The notes under the pieces: model-generated | Told to the model about the DNA's origin: nothing | The model's input: only the letters and a program-made list of their open reading frames with translations | Database searches by the model: none | Shown: in pieces, positions 55,591-64,000 of the stretch | Layout of the letters: every line of letters starts with the position of its first letter | Position numbering within the stretch: the stretch's first letter is position 1 | Translations under genes and position numbers: made by a program | NCBI RefSeq assembly: GCF_029267515.1 | Contig: NZ_JAJUIS010000004.1 | Span: forward strand, 62,001-126,000 | Direction: 5' to 3' | DNA from: Seleniivibrio woodruffii | GTDB taxonomy: Bacteria > Chrysiogenota > Deferribacteres > Deferribacterales > Geovibrionaceae | DNA: 64,000 nucleotides

Positions 55591-57528
55591 ATGTTCATAA
55601 ACTACAGACCCGAACAGCTTAAAACCGCAAAAACCGAAATGGACGATATATTAAACGGCAACAGACGGCAGATAGACGAACTTCTGAAAATTCCTTCAAA
55701 AAATTATACGAATTTTATCCGCCCTATGATGGAAGCGGATATGCGCATAAACGAGTTCATAACCCCCGTTTCTCATGTAAACTATGTGAACAATACCGAG
55801 GAAACTCAGGACGTATACAACCACTGTATGCCGGAAATAACCAAATACGGCACCGAGATGGGGCAGCGCACCGATATTTATGAAGCTGTGCTGGCAGTAT
55901 ACGAAGCCGAAAAAGCAGTGCTGACACCTGCGCAGGTGAAGGTGCTGGAAAAGATGCTGAAAGGGTTCAGACTTTCAGGCGTACACCTGCCCGACGGACA
56001 GAAGGCGAGGCTTATGGAGATCAACCTTGAGCTTACACAGCTTTCCACCGATTTTTTCCAGAATATACTGAAAGATTCAGACTCTTTCGAGCTTATCATC
56101 GAAGACAGAAAGGACGTTGAAGGGATACCGGAAACCGACCTGAAAGCTGCGGAATGTGAAAAAGGATGGAGCTTTACCCTGAAACTGCCCAGCTACATGG
56201 CATACATGGCATACGGACCCAACCGTGAAATACGCGAAAAACTGTACAGAGCATTCTGCACCCGAGCACCGCAGAACGCTGAAATAATAGAAAAAACTCT
56301 GAAACTCCGTAAAGAAATGGCTGAAATTCTCGGATTCAGGAGATTTTCAGACCTGTCACTGGAACGCAAAAACGCAAAAAGCCCCGAAGAAGTGCTCAAC
56401 TTCCTCACTGACCTTGCGGAAAAATCATATCATCAGGGAAAAGAGGAGATGGAAGAGCTGAAAAAGCTGGCAAATCTCCCCGACATTGCAAGCTATGACA
56501 CTGGATACTATTCAGAAAAGCTGCGCCGGGTCAAGTGCGGATACGACGAACAGGAATACCGCCCCTATTTCGAGCAGGATTCCGTGGTTAACGGGCTTTT
56601 CTCCTTTGTTGAAAAGATGTTCGGCATCACTTTCGTACAGGTTGAGGCACCAGTCTGGCACGAAACCGTAAAGGTTTACGAAATTTACAGAAGCGGAAAA
56701 CTGTTCGCGAGGCTCTACACCGATCTTGAGGCACGCAAAGGCAAGCGTGACGGTGCATGGATGAACGAATGGCAGACACACCACAAAGATGCGAACGGCG
56801 AAACTGTCCCCGCTACGGCGCTCATATGCGGCAATTTCCCCATTGCAACACCGGACAACCCTTCCCTGCTGCGCCACAGCGACGTTGTAACCCTTTTCCA
56901 CGAGACCGGACACGCTCTGCACCACCTGCTCTCCGACGTTGACGAGGCGGATGTAAGCGGTGTTAACGGTGTTGAATGGGACGTTATAGAGTTTCCTTCG
57001 CAGTTCCTTGAACTGTTCGCATATAACAGGGACGTGCTTAAAATGTTTGCAAAACATCATAAGACAGGCGAAGTTCTGCCTGATGAAATGATAGACAGGC
57101 TGGACGGCGTGCGCACCTTTATGGCGGCTTCCGGAATGCTGCGCCAGCTTGAGTTCGGCATATTCGATATGACCATCCATGCGGACGCATACACGGCGGG
57201 TGAAGTGCAGAAGATACTGGACGATATCAGGAAAAAAACGTCGATAATTCTGCCTCCGGCATACAACAGATTCCAGAACGGTTTCAGCCACATATTCGCA
57301 GGCGGCTACGCTGCGGGCTATTACAGCTATAAATGGGCGGAACGCCTTTCATGCGACGCATACAGCATATTTGTTGAAAACGGTGTTTTCGACGGCAAAA
57401 CAGGCGTGAAGTTCATGGAAACGGTGCTGAGCAAGGGCGGAAGCTGTGACATGATGGAGCTTTTTGAACAGTTCGCAGGCAGACAGCCCGACAACGACAG
57501 TCTGCTGAGGGTTAACGGAATAAAATAG
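55591..57528 (+). CDS. M3-family zinc metallopeptidase (oligopeptidase A/Dcp type)
   Basis: This is a cytoplasmic thimet-type oligopeptidase of 645 residues, degrading short peptides. The zinc motif HETGH appears in VVTLFHETGHALHHLLSD, with the third ligand in VNGVEWDVIEFPSQFLE. The C-terminal RFQNGFSHIFAGGYAAGYYSYKWAERLSCDAY is diagnostic of the PrlC/Dcp branch. There is no signal peptide. It is a single gene followed by a family B repeat. Confidence 0.93.
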   Translation: MFINYRPEQLKTAKTEMDDILNGNRRQIDELLKIPSKNYTNFIRPMMEADMRINEFITPVSHVNYVNNTEETQDVYNHCMPEITKYGTEMGQRTDIYEAVLAVYEAEKAVLTPAQVKVLEKMLKGFRLSGVHLPDGQKARLMEINLELTQLSTDFFQNILKDSDSFELIIEDRKDVEGIPETDLKAAECEKGWSFTLKLPSYMAYMAYGPNREIREKLYRAFCTRAPQNAEIIEKTLKLRKEMAEILGFRRFSDLSLERKNAKSPEEVLNFLTDLAEKSYHQGKEEMEELKKLANLPDIASYDTGYYSEKLRRVKCGYDEQEYRPYFEQDSVVNGLFSFVEKMFGITFVQVEAPVWHETVKVYEIYRSGKLFARLYTDLEARKGKRDGAWMNEWQTHHKDANGETVPATALICGNFPIATPDNPSLLRHSDVVTLFHETGHALHHLLSDVDEADVSGVNGVEWDVIEFPSQFLELFAYNRDVLKMFAKHHKTGEVLPDEMIDRLDGVRTFMAASGMLRQLEFGIFDMTIHADAYTAGEVQKILDDIRKKTSIILPPAYNRFQNGFSHIFAGGYAAGYYSYKWAERLSCDAYSIFVENGVFDGKTGVKFMETVLSKGGSCDMMELFEQFAGRQPDNDSLLRVNGIK

Positions 57529-57540
57529 CACGGATAAATG

Positions 57541-57622
57541 AGACTGCCGCGTCAGCCTGACGGCTTCCTCGCAGAGACGGATATTTGTCTTCGCGGGGAG
57601 CATATGCGACGCGGCGATCTCG
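57541..57622. repeat. Dispersed hairpin repeat, family B, copy 3 (longest)
   Basis: The outer arms AGACTGCCGCGTC and GACGCGGCGATCT pair almost fully. The inside holds the TTCCTCGCAGAGACG core and the returning TTTGTCTTCGCGGGG. It lies between the M3 peptidase and the convergent sulfotransferase-like gene, and may act as their terminator. Confidence 0.75.
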
Positions 57623-57631
57623 TATTTTATC

Positions 57632-58648
57632 TTATATGCACTTATCAGGAATGGGGAAATCCATTCCGAACAGTTTCCACGAGTTTCTCACATAGTCGAA
57701 AGCCCGCTGAACGGTATCACTGTTATAGAAATCCTTATCATATTCGTCGTACTCAAAATAAGTCGTCTCTTCGACCCTTGAACCGTATTTTCTCTTTTCA
57801 AACGTGTTGTTTATAAACTCGGTCATTTTCGGACCGTACTCCACCATTACGATGTTGCCGAGGGGTCTGCACTCGCGCACGATGGACGAATAGAGATTCG
57901 CCCACATAGACATAACCTCAAGGTGATCCTCTCTCGTTACCTCTTCGCCGGTGTTTTTCGTAAGGGCGATGGCTCCGGGATGGCGTACTGTGACGATGTA
58001 CTGCGCCTGATCGGCGAACAGGAAGTTCAGCAGCTTTATGCCGAATGACAGGGGAGTGCTTTTAAGGAAGATATGTTTGCTGTCGGTAGCTTCGCGGCTT
58101 GCATATACGAGAAACTGGCAAAGCTCGAAAAGCACGTTATTGAAATTCCACGGCAGTCTCCAGCCCATATCAAACTCTGAATAGGGATTGGGCTGAACAA
58201 AAACAGCGTTGGGCATGGAGTTGTGTGTCATGGAGAAGAGCAGCTTTTCCCACGGCCAGCCGTATGCGGAGGAGAGAGCGTTATAGACAGTTGTGCCGCC
58301 GGTTCTGGGCATACCTATGACAAAGTTGAACTTTTTTCCGCCGACATAGGGGCGCATGGTGTCCTTGTCGCCTTTTGTGATAGCCTGAAACAGTTTCACG
58401 GTCTCCTGCATAAAATCGGTGAGCCTCGCCTTATATTCGTCGGTCTGTTCCACCTCGCGTATCATCTCAAGATGCTTTCTGCCGATAGCTTTCTGACCGT
58501 CCTCGTCTATCTCCTCGCCGAGAACCGTTGCCCACGTTTCTTCGGGGTTAATTCCTGCTATGTATTCAACCGTGCCTCTCGTAATAGGCACTTCCATTGA
58601 TGTTGTCATTGTTATTGTTCTGGGGTTGGGTATCTTTTTTTCCTGCAT
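57632..58648 (-). CDS. Sulfotransferase-family protein
   Basis: This is a 338-residue protein of the PAPS-dependent sulfotransferase fold. The 5'-phosphosulfate loop is NFVIGMPRTGGTTVYNAL (about residue 110), and the 3'-phosphate-binding segment is QYIVTVRHPGAIALT. Between them are FLKSTPLSFG and SEFDMGWRLPW. Bacterial members sulfate lipids, sugars or peptides. There is no TM segment or signal. It is divergent from metH and convergent with the M3 peptidase. No PAPS-synthesis gene is seen nearby. Confidence 0.82.
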   Translation of the reverse strand: MQEKKIPNPRTITMTTSMEVPITRGTVEYIAGINPEETWATVLGEEIDEDGQKAIGRKHLEMIREVEQTDEYKARLTDFMQETVKLFQAITKGDKDTMRPYVGGKKFNFVIGMPRTGGTTVYNALSSAYGWPWEKLLFSMTHNSMPNAVFVQPNPYSEFDMGWRLPWNFNNVLFELCQFLVYASREATDSKHIFLKSTPLSFGIKLLNFLFADQAQYIVTVRHPGAIALTKNTGEEVTREDHLEVMSMWANLYSSIVRECRPLGNIVMVEYGPKMTEFINNTFEKRKYGSRVEETTYFEYDEYDKDFYNSDTVQRAFDYVRNSWKLFGMDFPIPDKCI

Positions 58649-58801
58649 TTTAATCCCTTTTTTTCATTTTTCGGTTCAAAATCTTACCCTTTCGGGGTTT
58701 CAATATCAATATTTTATTGGAGGACGCACAAAAAAACAACACACAGCCCTTTACACAGGAGCGGCTTTCGGATAAAACCTATAGGCATACAGGAGAATCG
58801 G

Positions 58802-61800
58802 ATGTTCAGTGAATACGCAAAAAACAGAATAATATTATTCGACGGTGCAATGGGCACCTCAATACAGAAATATGAAATAACGGACGAAGTGTGGCAGGGG
58901 AAACAGGGATGCAGCGAATGGCTGAACGTCGCCGCGCCTCACATCATCCGCGAGATACACGAGCAGTACCTTGAGGCGGGCGCAGACGTTATCGAAACAA
59001 ATACGTTCGGCGGCACGGAACTCGTTATGTCCGAGTACGGACTTGAGGACATGACATATGAGCTGAACCTGAAAGGCGCACAGATTGCCAGACAGGCGGC
59101 GGATAAATACGGAAAATTCGTTGCGGGTTCCATCGGTCCAGGAACAAGACTGCCCAGCCTCGGACAGATAACATACGACGAACTCTTCAACATGTACAGA
59201 AAACAGGCTCAGGCGCTTTTTGAAGGCGGCGTGGATCTGTTCATAATAGAGACCTGTCAGGATCTTCTGCAAATAAAAGCGGCGCTCAACGCTGTTATTG
59301 AAACAAAAGAGGCGAACGGTTCCGAGGCACCTGTAATGGTGTCCGTCACCGTTGAGCAGAACGGAACAATGCTGATGGGAAGCGATCTTACGGCGGTTGC
59401 GACCGTGATACGCGATTATCCGGTGTTCTCACTCGGTCTTAACTGTGCCACAGGTCCCGACCTGATGCATCACCCTGTAGCTACTCTTTCAAACAACTTC
59501 GCCGGACGCATCTCATGTCTGCCCAATGCCGGACTGCCGGAAAATAAGGGCGGACAGATGGTCTATTCCATGACTCCCGAACGCATGGCAGAGATAATGG
59601 AAGGTCTTATAAAGGAATTCCCCGTTTCAGTCCTCGGCGGATGCTGCGGAACAACTCCAGACCACATACGCGCACTGCGCCCCGTTGCAGACCGCAACAA
59701 ACCGAAAGCCCCCATAGCAGGTGAATACAACGGCGAGTGTGCAAGTCTTTACTTCGCAACGTCCATTGTGCAGTCCCCCGCTCCCGCACTCATAGGCGAA
59801 CGGGCAAACGCCAACGGCAGCAAGGCTTTCCGCGAACTGCTTCTGAAAGAAGACCTTGAAGGAATGCTATTCGTCGCAAAGGAACAGGAGGACACAGGCG
59901 CGCACTTCACCGATATCTGTGTTGCATACGCCGGAAGGAACGAAAAAGAGGACATGCGGCAGTTCATGCTGCTGCTCAACAAGACACTCACAGCGCCAGT
60001 GGTTGTGGACTCCACAGAACCGGACGTTGTCGAAACTGCACTGAAACACTATGCGGGCAAACCCGTTATAAACTCTATAAACTTTGAGGACGGAGGCGAA
60101 AAACTCCACCGCATCCTGAAAATAGTTAAACAGCATCCGTCTGCTGTCATAGCGCTCACCATCGACGAAACAGGAATGGCAATGACCGCTGATACAAAAT
60201 TTGCCATAGCTGAAAGGATTTACAAGGTCTATACGGAGCAGTACGGACTGAAACCCGAAGACCTTATCTTCGACCCGCTGACCTTCTCTATAGGAAGCGG
60301 AGACGCAACACTGACCACCGCCGCTATCGAAACGCTTAACGCCATCCGCCGGATAAAAACTGAGCTTAAAGGCGCGAAGACAGTTCTCGGACTTTCGAAC
60401 ATCTCGTTCGGACTGTCAGCGGCAAGCCGTCCGCTCTTAAACTCCGTATTCCTCCACGAAGCGGTCGCCGCCGGGCTGGACATGGCTATTGTCCACGCGT
60501 CAAAGGTCATACCCGAATCCATGATAGACGCGGAGGATGTGAAACACTGCAAAGCCCTCCTTAACGGAGAAGAGGGCGCGCTTAATGCGTTCATTGAATA
60601 TTTCGCGTCCAAAGAGGGTGTTGAAAAACAGGAGGAGAAACAGAACCTCCCTGCGGACGAGACACTTAAACAGCACATCATGAGAGGAAAAAAGGCTGGT
60701 CTGGAACCCGTTCTGACCGAACTGCGGCAGACCATCGCACCCATAGAGATAATCAACAACATAATGCTTCCCGCCATGAAAGAGGTGGGCGAGCTTTTCG
60801 GCGCTGGAAAGATGCTCCTGCCGTTCGTTCTACAGTCCGCAGAGGTCATGAAGGCTGCCGTCAACCTGCTCGAACCCTATATGGAACGCAGCGACGCTCA
60901 GTCACGCGGCACGGTAGTGCTTGCCACAGTTAAAGGCGACGTGCACGACATAGGCAAGAATCTTGTGGATATCATACTGTCAAATAACGGATTTACCGTT
61001 CACAACCTCGGCATCAAGGTACCCGTTGAAGAAATGATTAAGAAGGCAATAGAGGTTAAAGCTGACGCAATCGGTATGAGCGGTCTGCTCGTTAAATCCA
61101 CCAACATCATGCGGGAAAACATAGAGGAGCTGATGCGCCAGAACGTCGGCACAAAGGTTCTGCTGGGCGGCGCGGCGCTCACGGAGAAATTCGTTGAGCA
61201 GGACTGCAAGCCCATCATGCCCGGCATGGTGCACTACTGCCGCGATGCCTTCGATGCGCTCAAAGTGCTGGACGGCGGCGAAAGCGACGGAAAAGCACCT
61301 GAAAAGCCCATGAAAGAAGCAAAACCAAAGGTCGTTAAGATACGCAGACCGGAAGTCGCCGACAATATTCCGCTGGCTCCTTTCAAAGGCGCTGAAACCG
61401 TTAAAAACATCGACCTCGACGCAGTGCTTGAATATATGAACAAGCTGGCGCTGTTTAACCACAGATGGGGCTACAGCCGGAAGAATATGTCGGAAGACGA
61501 ATATTCGACACTGCTGAAAGAGACCGTTTACCCTGAATATGACAAGACAGTCGCAAGGGTCAAATCTGAAAATCTGGTTGAGCTTTCCGCCCGATACGGG
61601 TTCTATAACTGCAATAGCGACGGCGAAAAGCTCATTGTTTATAAAGATGATACGGACGAAATTCTCTCTGTGTTCGAGTTTCCGCGCCAGAGCATCGAAA
61701 ACGGCGCATGTCTCGCCGACTATTTCCTGCCCGTTTCATCCGGCAGGAAAGACGTGGTCGCCTTCCATCTGGTGACGGTGGGGCAAAAGGCGGAAAAACT

Positions 61801-62158
61801 CTGCAAACAGCTTTTCGACGCACACGAATACAAGGAGTATTACCAGTACCACGGATTCTTCACGGAATTGACCGAGGCGCTGGCGGAATATTTCCACAAA
61901 CAGATACGCGCGCAGCTCAGCATTGACGGCAAAGACGCAAAATCCGCCCACGGGGTGATAAGTCTGAACTATCAGGGACGCAGATACAGCTTCGGCTATC
62001 CGGCATGTCCCGAACTCGCACAGAACGCCCAACTGGACAGCTTTTTAGGTTTTCAGGAAATTGACGTAAAACTTACAGAAAATTATGAAATGGTACCGGA
62101 ATACTCAACATGTGCTATAATTGTTCATAACGCCTCTGCGGAGTATTTCACTGTTTAG
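58802..62158 (+). CDS. metH: Cobalamin-dependent methionine synthase MetH
   Basis: This transfers a methyl group from methyltetrahydrofolate through cobalamin to homocysteine. It has 1118 residues with all four modules. The homocysteine domain (1-300) has zinc cysteines in LNCATG (215) and GGCCGTTPDH (281, 282). The folate domain is at about 320-600. The B12 cap and Rossmann domain have the cobalt-ligand histidine in GDVHDIGKN (715). The C-terminal reactivation domain (about 860-1118) has the SAM-binding RYSFGYPACPE. A CAGGAG site precedes the ATG. I saw no cobalamin riboswitch in the 150-bp upstream gap. Confidence 0.97.
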   Translation: MFSEYAKNRIILFDGAMGTSIQKYEITDEVWQGKQGCSEWLNVAAPHIIREIHEQYLEAGADVIETNTFGGTELVMSEYGLEDMTYELNLKGAQIARQAADKYGKFVAGSIGPGTRLPSLGQITYDELFNMYRKQAQALFEGGVDLFIIETCQDLLQIKAALNAVIETKEANGSEAPVMVSVTVEQNGTMLMGSDLTAVATVIRDYPVFSLGLNCATGPDLMHHPVATLSNNFAGRISCLPNAGLPENKGGQMVYSMTPERMAEIMEGLIKEFPVSVLGGCCGTTPDHIRALRPVADRNKPKAPIAGEYNGECASLYFATSIVQSPAPALIGERANANGSKAFRELLLKEDLEGMLFVAKEQEDTGAHFTDICVAYAGRNEKEDMRQFMLLLNKTLTAPVVVDSTEPDVVETALKHYAGKPVINSINFEDGGEKLHRILKIVKQHPSAVIALTIDETGMAMTADTKFAIAERIYKVYTEQYGLKPEDLIFDPLTFSIGSGDATLTTAAIETLNAIRRIKTELKGAKTVLGLSNISFGLSAASRPLLNSVFLHEAVAAGLDMAIVHASKVIPESMIDAEDVKHCKALLNGEEGALNAFIEYFASKEGVEKQEEKQNLPADETLKQHIMRGKKAGLEPVLTELRQTIAPIEIINNIMLPAMKEVGELFGAGKMLLPFVLQSAEVMKAAVNLLEPYMERSDAQSRGTVVLATVKGDVHDIGKNLVDIILSNNGFTVHNLGIKVPVEEMIKKAIEVKADAIGMSGLLVKSTNIMRENIEELMRQNVGTKVLLGGAALTEKFVEQDCKPIMPGMVHYCRDAFDALKVLDGGESDGKAPEKPMKEAKPKVVKIRRPEVADNIPLAPFKGAETVKNIDLDAVLEYMNKLALFNHRWGYSRKNMSEDEYSTLLKETVYPEYDKTVARVKSENLVELSARYGFYNCNSDGEKLIVYKDDTDEILSVFEFPRQSIENGACLADYFLPVSSGRKDVVAFHLVTVGQKAEKLCKQLFDAHEYKEYYQYHGFFTELTEALAEYFHKQIRAQLSIDGKDAKSAHGVISLNYQGRRYSFGYPACPELAQNAQLDSFLGFQEIDVKLTENYEMVPEYSTCAIIVHNASAEYFTV

Positions 62159-62209
62159 GGGTTACAGATAATTTTTAGCAGAAAACATTCAGAATCAGAC
62201 AAAATTAGT

Positions 62210-62238
62210 TTGATTTAACGTAAAACTTGTGGTATACA
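62210..62238 (+). promoter_or_regulatory. Promoter of the superoxide reductase gene
   Basis: TTGATT (62210-62215), a 17-bp spacer and TATACA (62233-62238) lie 40 bp upstream of the ATG, which has a strong AGGAGGA site at 62268-62274. Confidence 0.6.
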
Positions 62239-62277
62239 TAGATCATCACATGAACAAAAGCAAATCAGGAGGACGAA

Positions 62278-62664
62278 ATGGCTATCGGAGAACTTGTTAA
62301 ATCAGCAGATTACAAATCAGAAAAGCACGTTCCTGTTATTGTACTGCCCGAAAAAATCGTTTCAGGCGAAGCATTCACAGTTGAGGTTTCCGTGGGTAAA
62401 GAGATAGCCCACCCCAACACAACAGAGCACTTTATCAACTGGATTTCAGTTTACTTCAAACCCGAATCCGGCAACCTTATCAACGTTGCGAGATTCGAAT
62501 ACATGGCGCACGGCGAAGCTGTTGCGGGCGCAAATCAGGGACCTGCACACGCTGACCCCTGCTCAACATTCAAGCTGAAACTTACCCAGCCCGGCAAACT
62601 TATTGCAACATCATACTGCAATATACACGGTCTCTGGGAAAGCGAAACAGACGTTAAGTTCTGA
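62278..62664 (+). CDS. Superoxide reductase (neelaredoxin type)
   Basis: This reduces superoxide to hydrogen peroxide without releasing oxygen, a typical anaerobe defence. It has 128 residues, the one-iron class II form without the N-terminal desulforedoxin domain. The Fe(His)4Cys ligands are visible: EKHVPVI, AHPNTTEHFIN (two histidines), and CNIHG carrying the cysteine and last histidine. The glutamate before HVP is the usual sixth-site residue. It is monocistronic, with its own promoter and terminator. Confidence 0.93.
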   Translation: MAIGELVKSADYKSEKHVPVIVLPEKIVSGEAFTVEVSVGKEIAHPNTTEHFINWISVYFKPESGNLINVARFEYMAHGEAVAGANQGPAHADPCSTFKLKLTQPGKLIATSYCNIHGLWESETDVKF

Positions 62665-62689
62665 TAACTGCTTAAAAAACACATAAGAA

Positions 62690-62717
62690 AACCCGCTCAG
62701 ATGAGCGGGTTTTTTTG
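62690..62717 (+). terminator. Intrinsic terminator of the superoxide reductase gene
   Basis: A perfect 10-bp stem AACCCGCTCA/TGAGCGGGTT with a 2-nt core loop is followed by T6. Confidence 0.92.
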
Positions 62718-62735
62718 TTGATTAAAATCACGAAC

Positions 62736-62793
62736 GGGACTGCTCCACCCCTGCGGGGTTCGCAGAGACGTTTTTATGTCTTCGCAAGAAACG
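62736..62793. repeat. Dispersed hairpin repeat, family B, copy 4
   Basis: This has the ACTGCTCCACCCC block, the GTTCGCAGAGACG core and the returning ATGTCTTCGCAAG. It is followed by GCCTAAG as in copy 1. The stretch 62794-62866 shows nothing else recognisable. Confidence 0.7.
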
Positions 62794-62866
62794 CAGCGCC
62801 TAAGCGATCTGCTCCCTTAGGCATTAATATATTGTACTGATAATTCTATGTGGTTTAGATTGCTTC

Positions 62867-62914
62867 GTCAACCTGTGGTTTCCTCGCAAAGACGTCATTC
62901 TTCACGTGAAATGC
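62867..62914. repeat. Dispersed hairpin repeat, family B, copy 5
   Basis: This has AGATTGCTTCGTCA and TCCTCGCAAAGACG with a partial return TTCACGTGAAA. It runs into the left arm of a family A element. Confidence 0.7.
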
Positions 62915-63031
62915 TCCGAACCGAGCAGTACAAGGAAGGCTACCCGAGAGGGCTGCGAGCATACATATAAAGTATGTGAGCGGTTCCGAGGGAAAACTGA
63001 CGCAGTAATGCGACTCATATAAGCGGCAATA
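62905..63031. repeat. Family A structured repeat, abutting a stop codon
   Basis: It has conserved blocks GAGCAGTACAAGGAAGGC (from 62923), the apical stem CATAC/GTATG, AAACTGACGCAGTAATGCG, and right arm CATATAAGCGGCAAT. The left arm pairs poorly, probably because a family B repeat overlaps it. The element ends with GGCAATA (63025-63031), directly before the stop codon of the minus-strand TPR gene. Confidence 0.8.
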
Positions 63032-64000
63032 TCAGCTGACGGCGGCGAGGTTCTTCGCAACCAGCTTAGTATACTCATGCTCATCGCCCATTATTTCTCT
63101 GTAGATATCATATGCGCTTGAAAGAAACTCTTTCGCGTCGTCCCTTTTTCCTATTCTGTAAAGAAGTTCGCCGAGATTGTTCATTGCCGCGGCAGCGGAA
63201 ATGCTCCTTTCACCGCCTATCTCTTTTTTGATCTCAAGAGCCTTTTCATAATACTCCTGCGCACGCTCGAACTGTCCCATACGGGATGTGATAAATCCCA
63301 TATTATTAAGCCCTACGGCGGTCTTTTCGTGTTTGGAACCGAACACTTTCTCGTATATCTGGAGTGCCTTGAAATAGTAGGGCTCCGCGTTTTTCAGATC
63401 GCCCATAGCATATTTAAGCTGTCCGAAGTTAGTGTATGAAACTGCGGTGCTGGGGTGGTTTGTTCCGTATATGTTATGTTTGATGTTCAGAGCCTCCGTG
63501 TGCATGGTCTCTGATTTTTCAAACTCTTTAACCTTCTGGTAGGCAACGGCAAGGTCGTTCGCAGCGGCTGCTGTCATGCGGCTGTTTTCGCCGTATATTT
63601 TCTTTGTTTTGCTGATGAGGTCTTCGTAAAGTTTCACAGCTTTACGACCGTTCCCGTTTTTGAAAACTATCTGTGCGTAGTCGCCGAGGCTTTTGACAGC
63701 CTCTTTGCTCATTGCACCCATCTTTTCGTTCTTAACGGTTGTAAGTTTATGATAGATAAGCGCTGCTTTTGCTATCTGCCCTGCCGCGCTGTATATTGAC
63801 GCCATGACCTCGTCCGCTTCAAGGCGCGCCGCGTCTTTAACATCAAGCGTTTTGTCGTATATCTCCTCCGCCTCGCTGAGGTTTTTCAGAGCGCTTTCCC
63901 TGTCCCCTGCAACGTGATAGAGTTTTCCGAGTTTCAGCACGCTGTCCGCATAATCCGCACTTTTTTTGCCGTGAAATTTCTCCCGTATCTCAAGCCCCTT
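63032..64000 (-). CDS. TPR-repeat protein, N-terminus outside the window
   Basis: This is a tetratricopeptide-repeat protein; the frame is open to the window edge (KGLEIREKFHGKKSADYADS precedes the first GTG at 63940), so at least 322 residues are encoded. It contains seven or more repeats of about 42 residues, in the kinesin-light-chain-like spacing, for example YTNFGQLKYAMGDLKNAEPYYFKALQIYEKVFG and LNNMGFITSRMGQFERAQEYYEKALEIKKEIGG. Such arrays mediate protein-protein contacts. Without the N-terminus I cannot say whether it is exported or linked to another domain. Confidence 0.85.
   Translation of the reverse strand, partial: KGLEIREKFHGKKSADYADSVLKLGKLYHVAGDRESALKNLSEAEEIYDKTLDVKDAARLEADEVMASIYSAAGQIAKAALIYHKLTTVKNEKMGAMSKEAVKSLGDYAQIVFKNGNGRKAVKLYEDLISKTKKIYGENSRMTAAAANDLAVAYQKVKEFEKSETMHTEALNIKHNIYGTNHPSTAVSYTNFGQLKYAMGDLKNAEPYYFKALQIYEKVFGSKHEKTAVGLNNMGFITSRMGQFERAQEYYEKALEIKKEIGGERSISAAAAMNNLGELLYRIGKRDDAKEFLSSAYDIYREIMGDEHEYTKLVAKNLAAVS

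Noticed and set aside
58649-58801. Cobalamin or SAM riboswitch upstream of metH
   Set aside because: The gap is about 150 bp and shows no B12-box-like or SAM-box pattern; only a ribosome site and a spare GGAGG are visible.

Overview
The window is a gene-dense, moderate-GC stretch of chromosome from a Gram-negative anaerobe or microaerophile. The protein content would fit a member of the Deferribacterota (Geovibrio, Denitrovibrio or Seleniivibrio type). This placement is inferred from the mix of genes: a secreted flavocytochrome c sulfide dehydrogenase pair, superoxide reductase, GatCAB, an ATP synthase operon with paired b and b' subunits, methylmalonyl-CoA epimerase and full-length MetH. No 16S or other decisive marker is present. 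I see no rRNA, tRNA, prophage, IS element or CRISPR array.

Layout. 1-6.2 kb: the end of a TetR regulator followed by a MexAB-OprM-type RND efflux operon. 6.3-11.6 kb: an ABC-F ATPase, MotA/MotB stator genes and a CPA2 antiporter fused to an EIIA-like domain. 11.6-18.5 kb: a seven-gene minus-strand operon of a CecR-like repressor, YbhGFSR-type ABC efflux genes, a GGCT-fold protein and QueC. 18.6-24.7 kb: a LysA-like decarboxylase, a D-2-hydroxyacid dehydrogenase, gatCAB and methylmalonyl-CoA epimerase. 24.8-28.6 kb: a globin-EAL protein, FccAB, and a small exported protein that looks like a cytochrome c without its haem motif. 28.6-29.2 kb: repeats. 29.3-34.8 kb: livKHMGF with a cyclophilin gene attached. 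35-41.8 kb: a DMT transporter, two RNA methyltransferases, a chemoreceptor, a LysE-type exporter and a glycosyltransferase. 42-48 kb: atp genes for b', b, delta, alpha, gamma, beta and epsilon. 48.1-52.1 kb: a diguanylate cyclase, a MarR regulator with a divergent membrane protein, an MBL-fold hydrolase and an RsbW-like ATPase. 52.1-58.6 kb: phosphomannomutase, IspG, a Crp/Fnr regulator, a 58-aa Cys-rich ORF, an M3 peptidase and a sulfotransferase-like protein. 58.8-64 kb: MetH, superoxide reductase and a TPR protein cut by the window edge.

The best candidate for something undescribed is non-coding. A dispersed element of about 122 bp occurs at four places (29.1, 41.9, 50.4 and 62.9 kb) and is expanded at the first into a 119-bp tandem array. 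All copies share short conserved blocks (AGCAG..CAAG on the left, AATGCG or TATGCG on the right) and a nested hairpin whose stems change sequence while keeping pairing. All four have the same orientation, with the right arm facing the 3' end of a minus-strand gene, and two copies end exactly at the stop codon with the same final heptamer. A second hairpin family (core CCTCGCAGAGACG) often lies directly beside it.

Other points of note: three nested palindromes centred 15 bp apart between marR and its divergent partner; a 16-bp perfect palindrome in the leader of the haem-less cytochrome-like gene; three convergent gene pairs whose stop codons share a TTAA; queC at the end of a drug-efflux operon; and a predicted leaderless RsbW-like mRNA.
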